Shown here: one piece after another, positions 48,293-59,262 of the stretch
Numbering within the stretch: the first letter of the stretch is position 1
Layout: every line of letters starts with the position of its first letter
Origin: Liolophura sinensis
Taxonomy: Eukaryota; Mollusca; Polyplacophora; Chitonida; Chitonidae
NCBI RefSeq assembly: GCF_032854445.1
Contig: NC_088307.1
Location: forward strand, 9,376,017 to 9,440,016
Reading direction: 5' to 3'
Length of the DNA: 64,000 bases
Notes under the pieces: generated by a model
Told to the model about the DNA's origin: nothing
What the model saw: only the letters and a program-made list of their open reading frames with translations
Databases searched by the model: none
Translations under genes and position numbers: made by a program

Positions 48293-49459
48293 CTGTACTA
48301 AGGCTGTTGCCTTGAATACACCATCTCGAACTTCAACCGTGATTTCTCGAAGTGATGGGGGTGCTGAAATGGATCCTTTCCCTTTGATCACTCCATCTTT
48401 GTCAATGGTAAAGTCTGTGGGTGATAAAACAGTGTATGTGAGCTGGTCAGCGGGTGTGTCCTGGTCTGTGGCTCTCACAACAGTGACCAACGGGTCCTGC
48501 CCTGCGTTAACCTTTGCCGTGTAATACTTTTTATCAAACACTGGTGGCACGTCGTTTACGTTCAAACAGCGAATCAGCAATGTTGCTGTGCTCGTCCGTC
48601 TACTTGAAAAGTTCGGATCGTTGTCATGTGCTTCCACAAGCAGCTCGATATTTGGGTTCTCAAGTTGCTCAAAATCCAACCTGTTAGTGGTGGAGACATT
48701 GCCGGTGTCGCTGTCAATCCTGAAATTCTGCACAAAATTGCTCAGGCTGTAGATGACTTTCCCGAAATCACCGCTGTCCTTGTCGAAAGCTGACACTCGC
48801 ATCACTTCTGAGTGAACGTTCGTTCGATTCTCTTTCACTTCTATGGTGTAATGGGAAGACGTAAACACAGGTGCATTGTCGTTTACATCCACCACTTTAA
48901 TGGTAACAATCGCCGTGGCTGTGCGGCTAGGTATCCCACCATCCACTGCCCTTATTTCAACGGAGTACTCAATGCGTTCTTCATAATCCAAAGATCCCAC
49001 AAGGGACAGGTCCCCTGTGCTCTCACCGATAGTGAACCCACCTTCCTGAAACTGGTCAAGTGTGTATGTCACAGCACCATTGTACCCGCTGTCCTCATCA
49101 GTGGCACTGACAGTGACGATTGTCTTCTTTAACGCATAATTTTCTTCCACCATAACAGGACTCGATGGAACCATCTTGAATGCTGGTGTATTGTCATTGA
49201 CATCCAAAATATCGACAACAAGCTTAGAGGTCGAGGAGAGTGCCGGTCTCCCACTATCCCTTACACTGAGAAGAAAATTCAGAGATTTCTCTTGAAGCTT
49301 TTCGTAGTCAAACTCCTTTTTGACCACTAACTTGTATCTGAACAGCCCTGTAGCACTGTTTGCCAACTTCGTTAAATCGAAATGCTCACTGAAAGTTCCG
49401 CTAATTTCGACTACAACTTCGCTGTTGACACCTTCATCAGCATCGCTTCCGGTAATCAC
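48293..49459 (-). CDS. Cadherin gene exon e6: large exon with ~3.7 EC repeats
   Basis: Acceptor is tcttatgcag, donor is GTACAG then GTAGGG; phase 0 both sides, 389 codons. Linkers in order: DILDVNDNTPAF, VVDVNDNAPVF and CLNVNDVPPVF, the last with the second DN lost. Each repeat shows the A.D.D.G.N..V.Y and L.YE/DFE/FDYE strand motifs (ATDEDSGYNGAVTYTL; SAFDKDSGDFGKVIYSL; ATDQDTPADQLTYTVL). The final unit runs into e7. All other ECs in the gene are split over two to four exons, so this intronless stretch stands out. Confidence 0.98.
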
Positions 49460-50027
49460 CTGCATAAGACAATGGATAAAAATTCACAATTATCTTTTGT
49501 GTTAAACATAGATTTATTGATTAATACACATCATAGTACGTAAATATAAAATCATACACGACATGCTTGGCAAATGTGCTGCAACTGTGTACAATTTTTG
49601 ATGCTTGCATTTCAAAGCTACATGTAAAGTCTAGCACACATGAGAGTTCGACTCAACTTTTCGTAAGGAGTTGGTTCCTGTCTCTGATTGCCATATGACT
49701 TTAAGACGGAACGGCATACAAAATTTCTTTCAAATTGTTGTTTCTTATGTAACAAGGTCAAAATATTGCTTGATGACGTAATTGCTGGGAAAGTTATACA
49801 ACAACTTTCACCTAAAATCACGGACAGGAAGATTCCAAGTGTACAGATTGAAATTTAGACTTGAAAGTCTAATATCGCTCAGTCATCCTGGGGAATTAAG
49901 TCCGGAATGGAGCTAGTACAACTCATTTAAGTCAAATCATTATTTTGCTCACATGAGCGCTAATGATCAACACAACAGTTGAGGTGAGTTGAGTCTTAAG
50001 CTCATGTGTGTGCCGAGCTTATTTTAA
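49460..50027. other. Intron sequence with no feature seen
   Basis: Upper side of e6 in intron e5-e6. AT-rich; no repeat or exon-like frame supported. Confidence 0.45.
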
Positions 50028-50190
50028 ATTTATTTATTATTTGATTGGTGTTTCACTCTGTACTCCAGAACATTTCACTTATACAACGGTGTCCAGCATA
50101 ATGGTGGAAGGAAACTGCGCAGAGCCCAGGGGAAACCCTCACCATCCACAGGTTGCTGGAAGACCTTTCCACGTAGAGGGAAAGAGAGGC
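50028..50190 (-). mobile_element. SINE copy lacking tRNA head
   Basis: Ttatttgattggtgtttcac, gaacatttcacttatacaac, ccagcataatggtggaagga and atccacaggttgctggaaga; it ends near gggaaagagaggc. Confidence 0.88.
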
Positions 50191-51663
50191 TTATTTTAAA
50201 GTATCAGGGGTCAATTCCACTTAGCCAGTTTTGAGTTAGTTCAAAAATTTGAAATATGATTTTAGAGCTTATTTTTGGGCCGTGTAAATTAAAATTCTTA
50301 CCACCTCATCAGTGTTATGCTGAGACACAACGTGTCAAAAAATTTCATCTTCCATTACCGAAACTTAAACATTGCGACAACGTTTTGACTTAAGTCAGAG
50401 ATATCTTTGTGGAATTGGCCCCAGTACATGATAATTAAGCCTGGAGAAATATGTGCGAAATAAAAAAAAACACTTTTTCAAAACAACGGCACCACAACTG
50501 CAGCAAAACGGCCCAGAATGAGTTTGTGTTTTTAATGCACATCTGGATCCGACTTGTTCTCTATTACAGTGAAATATTCCCAACATCTTTGATTTCCATG
50601 CACCTGTGTAGTTACCAAGGCTATTGTTGGTGGGACAACAATGAACTGTTAAAATTGGCTTGAATCTTAGAGGGTTTATCAAGGTCACTAAACAGTGCCA
50701 CTGGAGGCACTAAACACTCAGTGGAGCTCCAAGAGATTTCACAAGTGGTGGCATTCATTTTTATGGGAAAAGGAATTAAACTAGAGGGCCCAGTGTAAAA
50801 CCACAGATATTTGGTAAGATACCGAAAAGCTTTTCCATACGTGGCGTACAAGCATGCCCACCATTTTGGTGAAAAACGAGCGGTCGTTAACAAATTTCCA
50901 AATGAGAATCAGCTGGACTGCCCAGAACCAGAGTTAAGTGTTTCCATATGTCCTCATCACACTGCTACAGGAGAATGCACGGTCATTTATTCCAAGTGAC
51001 CAATGGTCAGTCTTCTCCTTATCCTTTGCCCAGGCTCTGGAGCTTTAAGTTTGACCCTGTGGCACGGTATTCCTGCCCCTCTCCATGTTCTCTATTCAAC
51101 TATCAAGGCGATCAGACCCCTTCTAAGTTCTCAGGAAAACTGAACCATCATCCCAGAACCATCGCCTTCAAATTTGCTGAGGGCAGGACCCCAAATCAGG
51201 CGACAAATTACGTGACTGCTTGGAGACAACATAACCTGTCTACTCTCTGCAGCCCTGTGAGATTGTAACTAGCATAGGCAATAGCTCAAAGGTAGCGCCC
51301 ACTTGCAGTCTGGCCTCACGAGCCTTACTGCCTTAGCCCTTGAACACCAGTGACAGAACATTATATATTAGTGTATTCCAGAAGCGAGCCTTGGGGAAGT
51401 TGGGCTCATATCCCAATGAAACGTTACCGTACTGTGTTACACAATCAGCTTATTCAGCATCAGGCATGAAACATACACACTGATCTTGGATTGTCTGCAT
51501 AATTAAATGCACAGTTGATTAGTTCTTAAGTGTGTTCATATTCGAGCTATGGAGAGAGACCAAATAAAAAAGAGAAAAAACTGACAGTCATTGTCTCAGA
51601 AGGCTGAGTGATATTTTCTCGGTTTTTTCATCTTCACTAAATAAAATAGTAAAGTCAACTCAC
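50191..51663. other. Intron stretch, unrecognised, locally GC-richer
   Basis: 50480-51300 is less AT-rich than other introns and carries open frames of 62 to 106 codons on both strands, one with NENQLDCPEPELSVSICPHH. None matches a family I know and none fits the cadherin phase with splice sites. It could be an unknown mobile element. Confidence 0.35.
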
Positions 51664-51777
51664 CAGTGAGGTGCTCCCTATAAAGTTCTCCGACAACATG
51701 TGGTGATAATCAGCAACTGATGTTTCAGGTGTGTTGTCATTCACGTCCAGTATATAAACGGTTACAACATACACAGC
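51664..51777 (-). CDS. Cadherin gene exon e5: canonical linker and EC start
   Basis: Acceptor is tctgttgacag, donor is TCACTG then GTGAGT; phase 0 both sides, 38 codons. Encodes AVYVVTVYILDVNDNTPETS, then VADYHHMLSENFIGSTSL. DVNDNTPET is a calcium linker and SENFIGSTSL begins the next EC. The 35 bp minisatellite starts only about 15 bp beyond its acceptor. Confidence 0.95.
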
Positions 51778-51789
51778 CTGTCAACAGAA

Positions 51790-53975
51790 TAGCATCACAA
51801 TACAGGTGAGTGAGATATTAGCTCCCATGTCACAATAAAGTTGAGTGGGATATTAGCTTCCATGTCACAATACAGGTGAGTGCGATATTAGCTCCCATGT
51901 CACAATACAGGTGAGTGTGATATTAGCTCCCATGTCACAATACAGGTGAGTGTGATATTAGCTCCCATGTCACAATAAAGCTGAGTGCGATATCAGCCTC
52001 CATGCCACAATACAGGTGAGTGCGATATTAGCTTCCCTGCAACAATACAGGTGAGGGGGATATTAGCTTACGTGTCACAATACAGGTGAGAGATGTTAGC
52101 TTCCATGTCACAATACAGGTGAGGGGGATATATTAGCTTCCATGTCACAATACAGGTAAGTGCGATATTAGCTTCCCTGTCACAATACAGGTGAGTGCGA
52201 TATTAGCTTACATGTCACAATACAGGTGAGGGGGATATATTAGCTTCCATGTCACAATACAGGTAAGTGCGATATTAGCTTCCCTATCACAATACAGGTG
52301 AGTGCGATATTAGCTTACATGTCACAATACAGGTGAGGGGGATATATTAGCTTCCATGTCACAATACAGGTAAGTGCGATATTAGCTTCCCTGTCACAAT
52401 ACAGGTGAGTGCGATATTAGCTTACATGTCACAATACAGGTGAGATATGTTAGCTTCCATGTCACAATACAGGTGAGGGGGATATATTAGCTTCCATGTC
52501 ACAATATAGGTGAGTGCAATATTAGCTTTTGTGTCACAATAGAGGTGAGTGAGATATGTTAGCTTCCATGTCACAATACAGGTGAGGGGGTTACATAAGC
52601 TTCCATGTCACAATATAGGTGAGTGCAATATTAGCTTTCGTGTCACAATAGAGGTGAGTGAGATATGTTAGCTTCCATGTCACAATATAGGTGAAGGGGT
52701 TATATAAGCTTCCATGTCACAATATAGGTGAGTGCGATATTAGCTTTCGTTTCACAATACAGGTGAGTGCGATATTAGCTCCCATGTCACAATACAGGTG
52801 AGTGTGATATTAGCTTACATGTCACAATACAGGTGAGGGGGATATATTAGCTTCCATGTCACAATACAGGTAAGTGCGATATTAGCTTCCCTGTCACAAT
52901 ACAGGTGAGCGCGATATTAGCTTACGTGTCACAATACAGGTGAGATATGTTAGCTTCCATGTCACAATACAGGTGAGGGGGATATATTAGCTTCCATGTC
53001 ACAATACAGGTAAGTGCGATATTAGCTTCCCTGCAACAATACAGGTGAGTGCGATATTAGCTTACGTGTCACAATACAGGTGAGATATGTTAGCTTCCAT
53101 GTCACAATACAGGTGAGGGGGATATATTAGCTTCCATGTCACAATACAGGTAAGTGCGATATTAGCTTCCCTGTCACAATACAGGTGAGTGCGATATTAG
53201 CTTACATGTCACAATACAGGTGAGGGGGATATTAGCTTACATGTCACAATACAGGTGAGGGGGATATATTAGCTTCCATGTCACAATACAGGTAAGTGCG
53301 ATATTAGCTTCCCTGTCACAATACAGGTGAGTGCGATATTAGCTTACATGTCACAATACAGGTGAGATATGTTAGCTTCCATGTCACAATACAGGTGAGG
53401 GGGATATATTAGCTGCCATGTCACAATACAGGTGAGGGGGATATATTACCTTCCATGTCACAATATAGGTGAGTGCGATATTAGCTTTCGTGTCACAATA
53501 GAGGTGAGTGAGATATGTTAGCTTCCATGTCACAATACAGGTGAGGGGGTTATATAAGCTTTCATGTCACAATATAGGTGAGTGCAATATTAGCTTTCGT
53601 GTCACAATAGAGGTGAGTGAGATATGTTAGCTTCCATGTCACAATATAGGTGAAGGGGTTATATAAGCTTCCATGTCACAATATAGGTGAGTGCGATATT
53701 AGCTTTTGTGTCACAATAGAGGTGAGTGAGATATGTTAGCTTCCATGTCACAATACAGGTGAGGGGGTTATATAAGCTTCCATGTCACAATATAGGTGAG
53801 TGCAATATTAGCTTTTGTGTCACAATAGAGGTGAGTGAGATATGTTAGCTTCCATGTCACAATATAGGTGAGTGGGATATATTACCTTCCATGTCACAAT
53901 ATAGGTGAGTGGGATATATTACCTCCCATGTCACAATACAGGTGAGTGCGATATTAGCTTCCATGTCACAAAAAA
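51790..53975. repeat. Minisatellite, ~35 bp unit, ~62 copies (2.2 kb)
   Basis: The unit contains gatattagcttccatgtcac, aatacaggtgagtgc; variants aggtaagtgc, gggggatatatt and tataggtgaagggg are arranged in longer repeating blocks of three to four units (for example 52138-52260, 52260-52380). It fills most of intron e4-e5. Many plus-strand copies contain CAGGTGAGT or CAGGTAAGT, the ideal 5' splice-site sequence, antisense to the gene. Confidence 0.97.
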
Positions 53976-54129
53976 TCAGTGGATTCTAGAGTCATGAGAA
54001 TTATTACTGTAATTCATCAACCTTTTCGTGTGTTTGTAGGGTATTCAAGCATATTCTGAAGGCAATAGACTAGTGCAGACTAGTAAAATTATACTTTTTT
54101 GTCCCACCATGGCAGAGGGTGTTAGTCTG

Positions 54130-54365
54130 CCAGAGTGGCGTAACGACTCAGGAACCTCTCACCAATGCGGTAGCTATGGGTTCAAGTCCAGCTCTTGCTG
54201 GCTTCCTCTCCGGTCATACCTCTGAGGGTCTGCCAGCAGCATGCGGATGGTCGTGAGTTTCCCCGAGTTCTACCCAGTTTCCTCCCACCATAATGCTGGC
54301 TGGTGTCGTATAAGTGAGATATTTTTGAGTATTGATGAAACATCAATCAAATAAATAAATAAATA
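54130..54365 (+). mobile_element. tRNA-derived SINE, nearly full length, plus orientation
   Basis: Truncated head (agtggcgtaacgactcagga), B-box-like gggttcaagtccagc, centre (ggtctgccagcagcatgcgg), cctcccaccataatgctggc, tcgtataagtgagatatttt, then aacatcaatcaaataaataa. One of few copies opposite to the gene. Confidence 0.92.
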
Positions 54366-54774
54366 CACTTTATGTGAAGCCCTGTAAATGGTTAATCCAA
54401 CCAATGCAATTCTGTCTCCAAAATCATATAGAAAATGTGCAAAGATTTCGCTGAAAGTTGCTCTTTCCTATGCAAAATGGTTGGGGAATCAGGGTAGTTA
54501 CAATATGATAATTATCTTTTTGACATAACAGGGTGCTTTGAATATTGGCGTGTCTGTAATCACAAAAGATGCTTGGATACTGGCATGTTTCCCACCTACA
54601 ATAAACTTCAAAACACTTTGTCATTATATACCAGATTAATAGAACTCTCAGAATCTGACAAAATGAGTAACTGTCAATAGACATGGCTGAGATTTTAGCT
54701 AAAAAAAAAATCCAGTCCATGTTGGTCCACACTAAAATGGATCTGTACAGAATTATCACGTGTTCATCCCTTAC

Positions 54775-54873
54775 CACTTCCTTGCACAGGTTCTTCTTGT
54801 CAACTAGTGCCACATTTAACCTCTGGGCTGCCTGGGCTTCACGATCAAACGACCTCTTTGTTTTCAGTTCGCC
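54775..54873 (-). CDS. Cadherin gene exon e4: EC segment with FDREA
   Basis: Acceptor is attttcttgaag, donor is GAAGTG then GTAAGG; phase 0 both sides, 33 codons. Encodes GELKTKRSFDREAQAAQRL, then NVALVDKKNLCKEV. It joins e3 (DFYFDEIT) to give the classic F.D..TGELKT...FDREAQ run, strong proof that the two exons are spliced directly together. Confidence 0.95.
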
Positions 54874-54930
54874 CTTCAAGAAAATAAAAAGAAACATACC
54901 TTATATTAATTGGATATTTGCTATCCTTGT

Positions 54931-55100
54931 TATTTATTTATTTATTTATTTGATTCTAGTGTAATGCCATACTGAAGAAATGTTCAGTTAAATGATCGTG
55001 AACTGGTCAATCTTTCAGATGGAGGAAACCGGAGACCCAGGCCTAAATGCTGAATTTTCAGCAATTTGCTAACCAACTTTCCCACGTGTGACAGACAGAT
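54931..55100 (-). mobile_element. Degenerate SINE copy
   Basis: (ttta)n tail, tgccatactgaagaaatgtt, gatggaggaaaccggagacc, then caactttcccacgtgtgaca. Old, headless. Confidence 0.6.
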
Positions 55101-55299
55101 ATAAACACCATACTGATGGAAGACATCTGGTCTGTAACGAACATTAGACCGTGAAAATGATCACAAGAGCATTGACGACCAATTTTTGTCACCAATGCTT
55201 GACAAGAATTGAAAGCAAGGCAATCTACAAATTCCCTGTCTAAGGTTGGTTTTGAACCTGCATCTTGTGTTCCCTAGCATTTCAATTTTACTTGATTTA

Positions 55300-55375
55300 T
55301 ATGACTATGTTTTATGCTGTAATCTAAAATATTTCACTTATATGACAGCCTTCAAACGTACGTACCCATTCAAGA
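55300..55375 (-). mobile_element. SINE-like tail fragment next to 43 bp array
   Basis: Gctgtaatctaaaatatttc, acttatatgacagcc follows the SINE tail order and runs straight into the first 43 bp repeat units. Confidence 0.45.
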
Positions 55376-56630
55376 CAACCGCCACTAGACCATGACCCCC
55401 ACTGAATGCAAGCACCTCCATAAGCCACTAGACCACGGCCCCCACTCAACGCAAGCACCTCCATAAACCACTAGACCACGAGCCCCACTCAAGGCAAGCA
55501 CCTCCATAAACCACTAGACCATGGCCCCCTACTCAAGGCAAGCACCTCCATAAAACACTATACCATGGCCCCCACTCAGGGCAAGCACCTCCATAAACCA
55601 CTAGACCATGGTCCCTATTCAAGGCCAGCACCTCCATAAACCACTAGACCACGACCCCCACTCAAAATAACCACTAGACCATGGTCCTAACTCAAGAAAA
55701 GCACCTCCATAAACCACTGCACCACGACCCCTACTCAAGACAACCACTAGACCACGGCCCCCACTCAGACAAGCACCTCCATAAACCACTAGATCACGTC
55801 CACCACTCCACGCAAGCACCTCCATAAACCACTAGACCATGGCCCCAACTCAAGTCAAGCACCTCCATAAACCACTAAACCACTGCCCAACTCAAGACAA
55901 GCACCTCCATAAACCACTACACCACGGCCCCCTTTCAAGGTAAGCATCTCCAAACAACACTAGACCATGGCCCCCACTCAAGGCAATCACCTCCATAAAC
56001 CACTAAACCACCACGCCAACAAGACAAGCATCTCCATAAACCACTAGACTAAAGCCCCCATTCAAGGTTAGAACCTAAATAAATTATTAGACCACGGCCT
56101 TTAGTCGGGGCAAGCACCTCCATCAACCACTAGACCACTGCCCTAACAAGGCAAGCATCTCCATAAATCATTAGACCACGGCCCCACTCAAGACAACCTC
56201 CATAAACCACTAGACCATGGCCTCCACAATGCAAGCACCTCCACAAACCACTAAACCACTGCCCTCATTCAATGCAAAATCCTCCATGAACCACTAGACC
56301 ACAGCCCTCACTCAAAGCAAGCATCTCCATAAACCTCTAGGCCATGGACCCCACTCAAAACACCCCACATAAACCACTAGATCACGGCCCCCACTCAAGA
56401 CAAGCACCTCCATAGACCACTAGACAACGATCCCCCCCCCCCCCCCCACTCAAGATAAATACCTCCATAAACCACTAGACCACAGCCATCACTCAACGCC
56501 AGCACCTCCATAAACCACTAAACCACGGCCCTTACTCAATGCCAGCACCTCCATAAACCACTAGACCACGGCCCTTACTCAATGCAAGCACCTCCATAAG
56601 CCACTAGACCACGGCCCCCACTCAAAAATA
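55376..56630. repeat. Minisatellite, ~43 bp unit, ~29 copies, tRNA-like motif
   Basis: Units contain aagcacctccataaaccact, agaccacggcccccactcaa. Copies vary widely and some lose 10 to 15 bp. On the minus strand each reads gtggtctagtggttt, matching the D-arm/A-box region of animal tRNA-Glu (gtggtctagtggtta). A C-run of about 15 interrupts one unit near 56432-56447. Intron e3-e4. Confidence 0.92.
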
Positions 56631-56639
56631 TAATATAGG

Positions 56640-56878
56640 ATAGTTTACTAAGGCAGTGGCTTCATGCAATTTTACTTACGTTTTACTTTGCATGCTTTCT
56701 ACATATGTATATTTATACGAGGTCATTCGCGGGTCGGTTATGTGGTGTATAATTGTGCAGACCAATATAGGAGAATATATACACATACATATGTATACAT
56801 ATAATATATATATATATATATACTTTTAATTTTTTATAATATAATATTTATTACTGTACATACTGGTATATAGGCTAA
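56640..56878. other. AT-rich spacer with (TA)n microsatellite
   Basis: Includes tacatatgtatacatata and an uninterrupted (ta)n run near 56806-56821. Nothing else is seen. Confidence 0.6.
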
Positions 56879-57260
56879 CAGGGTGCCCTAGTAGCTTAGG
56901 CCGGTTAGCGTGCCAGCGTAGCCAAGAATATTTCACTTATATTTATTTACTCATTTATTTATTTGATTGGTGTTTTACGCCGTACTCAAGAATATTCCAC
57001 CTATACGACGGCGGCCAGCATTATGGTGGGAGGAAACCCACCACCATCCACAGGTTGCTGGAAGACCTTCCCACATACGGCCGGAGAGGAAGCCAGCATG
57101 AGCTGGACTTGAACGCACAGCGACCGCATTGGTGAAAGGCTCCTGGGTCATTACGCTGCGCTAGCGCGCTAACCAACTGAGCCACTGAGGCCCCTATTTC
57201 ACTTATAAGACTGTGGCCAGCAACTGTGAGGTCAAAGGAACCGAGCAGAGTTCGACAACT
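56879..57260 (-). mobile_element. SINE inserted into an older SINE, with 13 bp target duplication
   Basis: A full-length minus copy (about 56942-57194) has its head ending gagccactgaggcccc and its tail near atttatttactc. It is flanked by tatttcacttata at 56929-56941 and again at 57195-57207. The target is itself SINE sequence: aagaatatttcacttata on the left and aagactgtggccagcaact on the right. A separate plus-strand head-like piece, cttaggccggttagcgtgcc, lies at 56895-56914. Confidence 0.88.
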
Positions 57261-58036
57261 ACCAACAGCATTGCTTTTACAAGCTCTGCAATGCTGCTCC
57301 AATTACTATTCAGGCCACGAAATTTGGCACAAGCAAACGGTCATTCCTGTGTTGATTACGTGGAGTGTAATTGTGACAGATAAATCGGTTGCACTGATCT
57401 GTCCTCTTTAACGTTCTCACAAATGCAGCACTTGACCTGTATGGCTACAACACAGATTATCATCTGACATCCTCATTCACATTCACCTCTACTCGATATT
57501 CTTTGACCTTGCCAATGTGAGCAAATTGTTGGCTTTGCTGACGTTACGGTAAATAAAAGAAAAAAAAAACTAACACGGGGGTGGAGGTGGTGTGTGGTGG
57601 GAGATATTCTATTGCTGAATAGCCACAAGTTCCTGAAACCAATCTGCGCAAACAACTGGCCTGTTTTCTCAACGTGGCAAAACGGAACAATCAGTTATTC
57701 AAGGCTCAGAACCTGTGAACCACTCAAATTTTAATTAATAATTAATAAACACCCATGTAAATATAGATATGCATGATTGACTGACTGATTATTGTTAACA
57801 CCATGTTCAAAGATTTTTGCCTTAACAATGTTTTAGGGTGAGAGTCCATTTTGTGTGTGGAGGAAACGGGAATGCCGGAGGAAACCACGATCCTTCGTCT
57901 GACCTCCTGAATTTTATAGGCCCAGTGGAAGCACTGACGACTGGAACCCAACATACAACCACATTGGGCAAGGGCCTGGCAGTTTCAGTGAGCCAGCTCT
58001 TCAACCATCAGAGTCAGCCAGGGCACTAGTTAATAT
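57261..58036. other. Intron sequence, little seen
   Basis: Intron e3-e4. 57790-57900 has weak SINE-like order (aacaccatgttcaaagattt; gtggaggaaacgggaatgcc). A 7-codon acceptor/donor pair near 57491-57511 was considered and rejected. No gene is seen. Confidence 0.4.
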
Positions 58037-58286
58037 ATTTATTCATTTATTTATTTGATTGATGTTTTAAGCTGTACTAAAGAATATTTCACTTATACAA
58101 CGGCGACTAGCATTACTGGCGAGAGGAAACAGGGCAGAACCCGCGGATAACCCACAACTATCTGCAAGCTGCTGGCAGATACGTCCAGAGAGGAAGCCAG
58201 CATGAGCGCAGCCACCACATTAGTGAGAGCCTCCTGGGTCACTGCGCCGTGTTGGCATACTAACCCCTATGGCCACAGAGGCCCCA
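58037..58286 (-). mobile_element. tRNA-derived SINE, full length, beside exon e3
   Basis: Tail (tttatttatttgattgatgt), ctgtactaaagaatatttca, centre and a head ending ggggcctctgtggccatagg on the minus strand. Its 5' end is only about 20 bp below exon e3, just past the donor GTGAGT at 58301-58306. Confidence 0.9.
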
Positions 58287-58306
58287 CCAGTTCCTATATA
58301 ACTCAC

Positions 58307-58849
58307 CGTAATCTCATCAAAGTAGAAATCCTCAGACACAGTTTGTATTTTGAGAACCCCATCTTTGTCCTCCGAGGGAAAAGAAATATTGACAATGGAA
58401 TTAGCAACACTGTTTTCCAGAATAGTTCCGTAGACATATTGTGAGTCTTCGCGTCTTACGACCAGATTTTTCACTTCGATGACAACCCTGGCTGTGTCGC
58501 TTTTCTTGTCGTCGGTGACAGTGACATCGAACTCTATAGAGTTTGTATTCGGCGCGTAAAAGTTGAAAGAGGATAAATCAGATCTTATTAACGGTGATTT
58601 AGATTTAACCACGCCCCCTTTCTCGACACTAATGAACTTTTCCAATGAATGTGAATTAACAATGATGTAGGAGAGATCTGAGGGCATCGTGTCTTCATCG
58701 AATGCGGAGACAACACCAATAGTACTCGGTTCCATTTCCTCATATGTTTGGAACTTGAATGTCCTCTTCGTAAATTGTGGAGGTTCGTCATCTTCATTTT
58801 GTACAATAACCTTCACCTCACATGTGACAGAACTAGTACCTGACATCAC
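58307..58849 (-). CDS. Cadherin gene exon e3: EC end, one degenerate EC, next EC start
   Basis: Acceptor is tttatttcaag, donor is ATTACG then GTGAGT; phase 0 both sides, 181 codons. It opens with VMSGTSSVTCEVKVIVQNED, continues DEPPQFTKRTFKF (linker NEDDEPPQF), then a full repeat with VVSAFDEDTMPSDLSYIIV, IEFDVTVTDDKKSD and VVIEVKNLVVRREDSQYVYG in place of a DXNDN linker. It ends with ILENSVANSIVNISF and the start of F.F. completed in e4. Confidence 0.96.
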
Positions 58850-59262
58850 CTTGAAATAAAAAAAGAACGCCTCTGTTTCAAATGCATGTTTATCATATCA
58901 GTACTTGTTTTCTGTTTCCCGGGAAAATACACAAAACATGAAGGCCTTGATGTGACTAATTCTCACTTGAATTATAATTATTCTTGTAAAGATCAATACA
59001 TAAAATATAACCGTCCTCCATGAAATCCAGTTGACTCGAATGCAGTACTTTCCCCCCCGCGAAATAATCTTGAGTATGACATAAAACTACAATCAGATAA
59101 CTAAATAAATAATCACGTTGGTTACTCTTCACCCTAGTGTCTGCTAGTCACTACTTGGTTTCAGTCATGTAAACTAAGCGCCTGGACATCAACACTTTTG
59201 AATGGGCTTCTTGGGCTTTAGATTTATTTTCTTGGGCTTTAGATTTATTTTCTTGGGCTTTA
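58850..59262. other. Intron sequence with SINE tail scrap and 22 bp triplication
   Basis: At about 59070-59115 a plus-strand SINE tail scrap (aataatcttgagtatgacat; aactaaataaataa) is seen. At 59205-59265, tcttgggctttagatttatt is repeated three times. No gene is seen. Confidence 0.6.

Noticed and set aside
57491-57511. Possible 7-codon microexon of the cadherin gene (VKEYRVE between AG and GTGAAT)
   Set aside because: e3 joins e4 directly in phase with a perfect EC motif across the junction, so no exon is needed; the 21-base match is easily chance.
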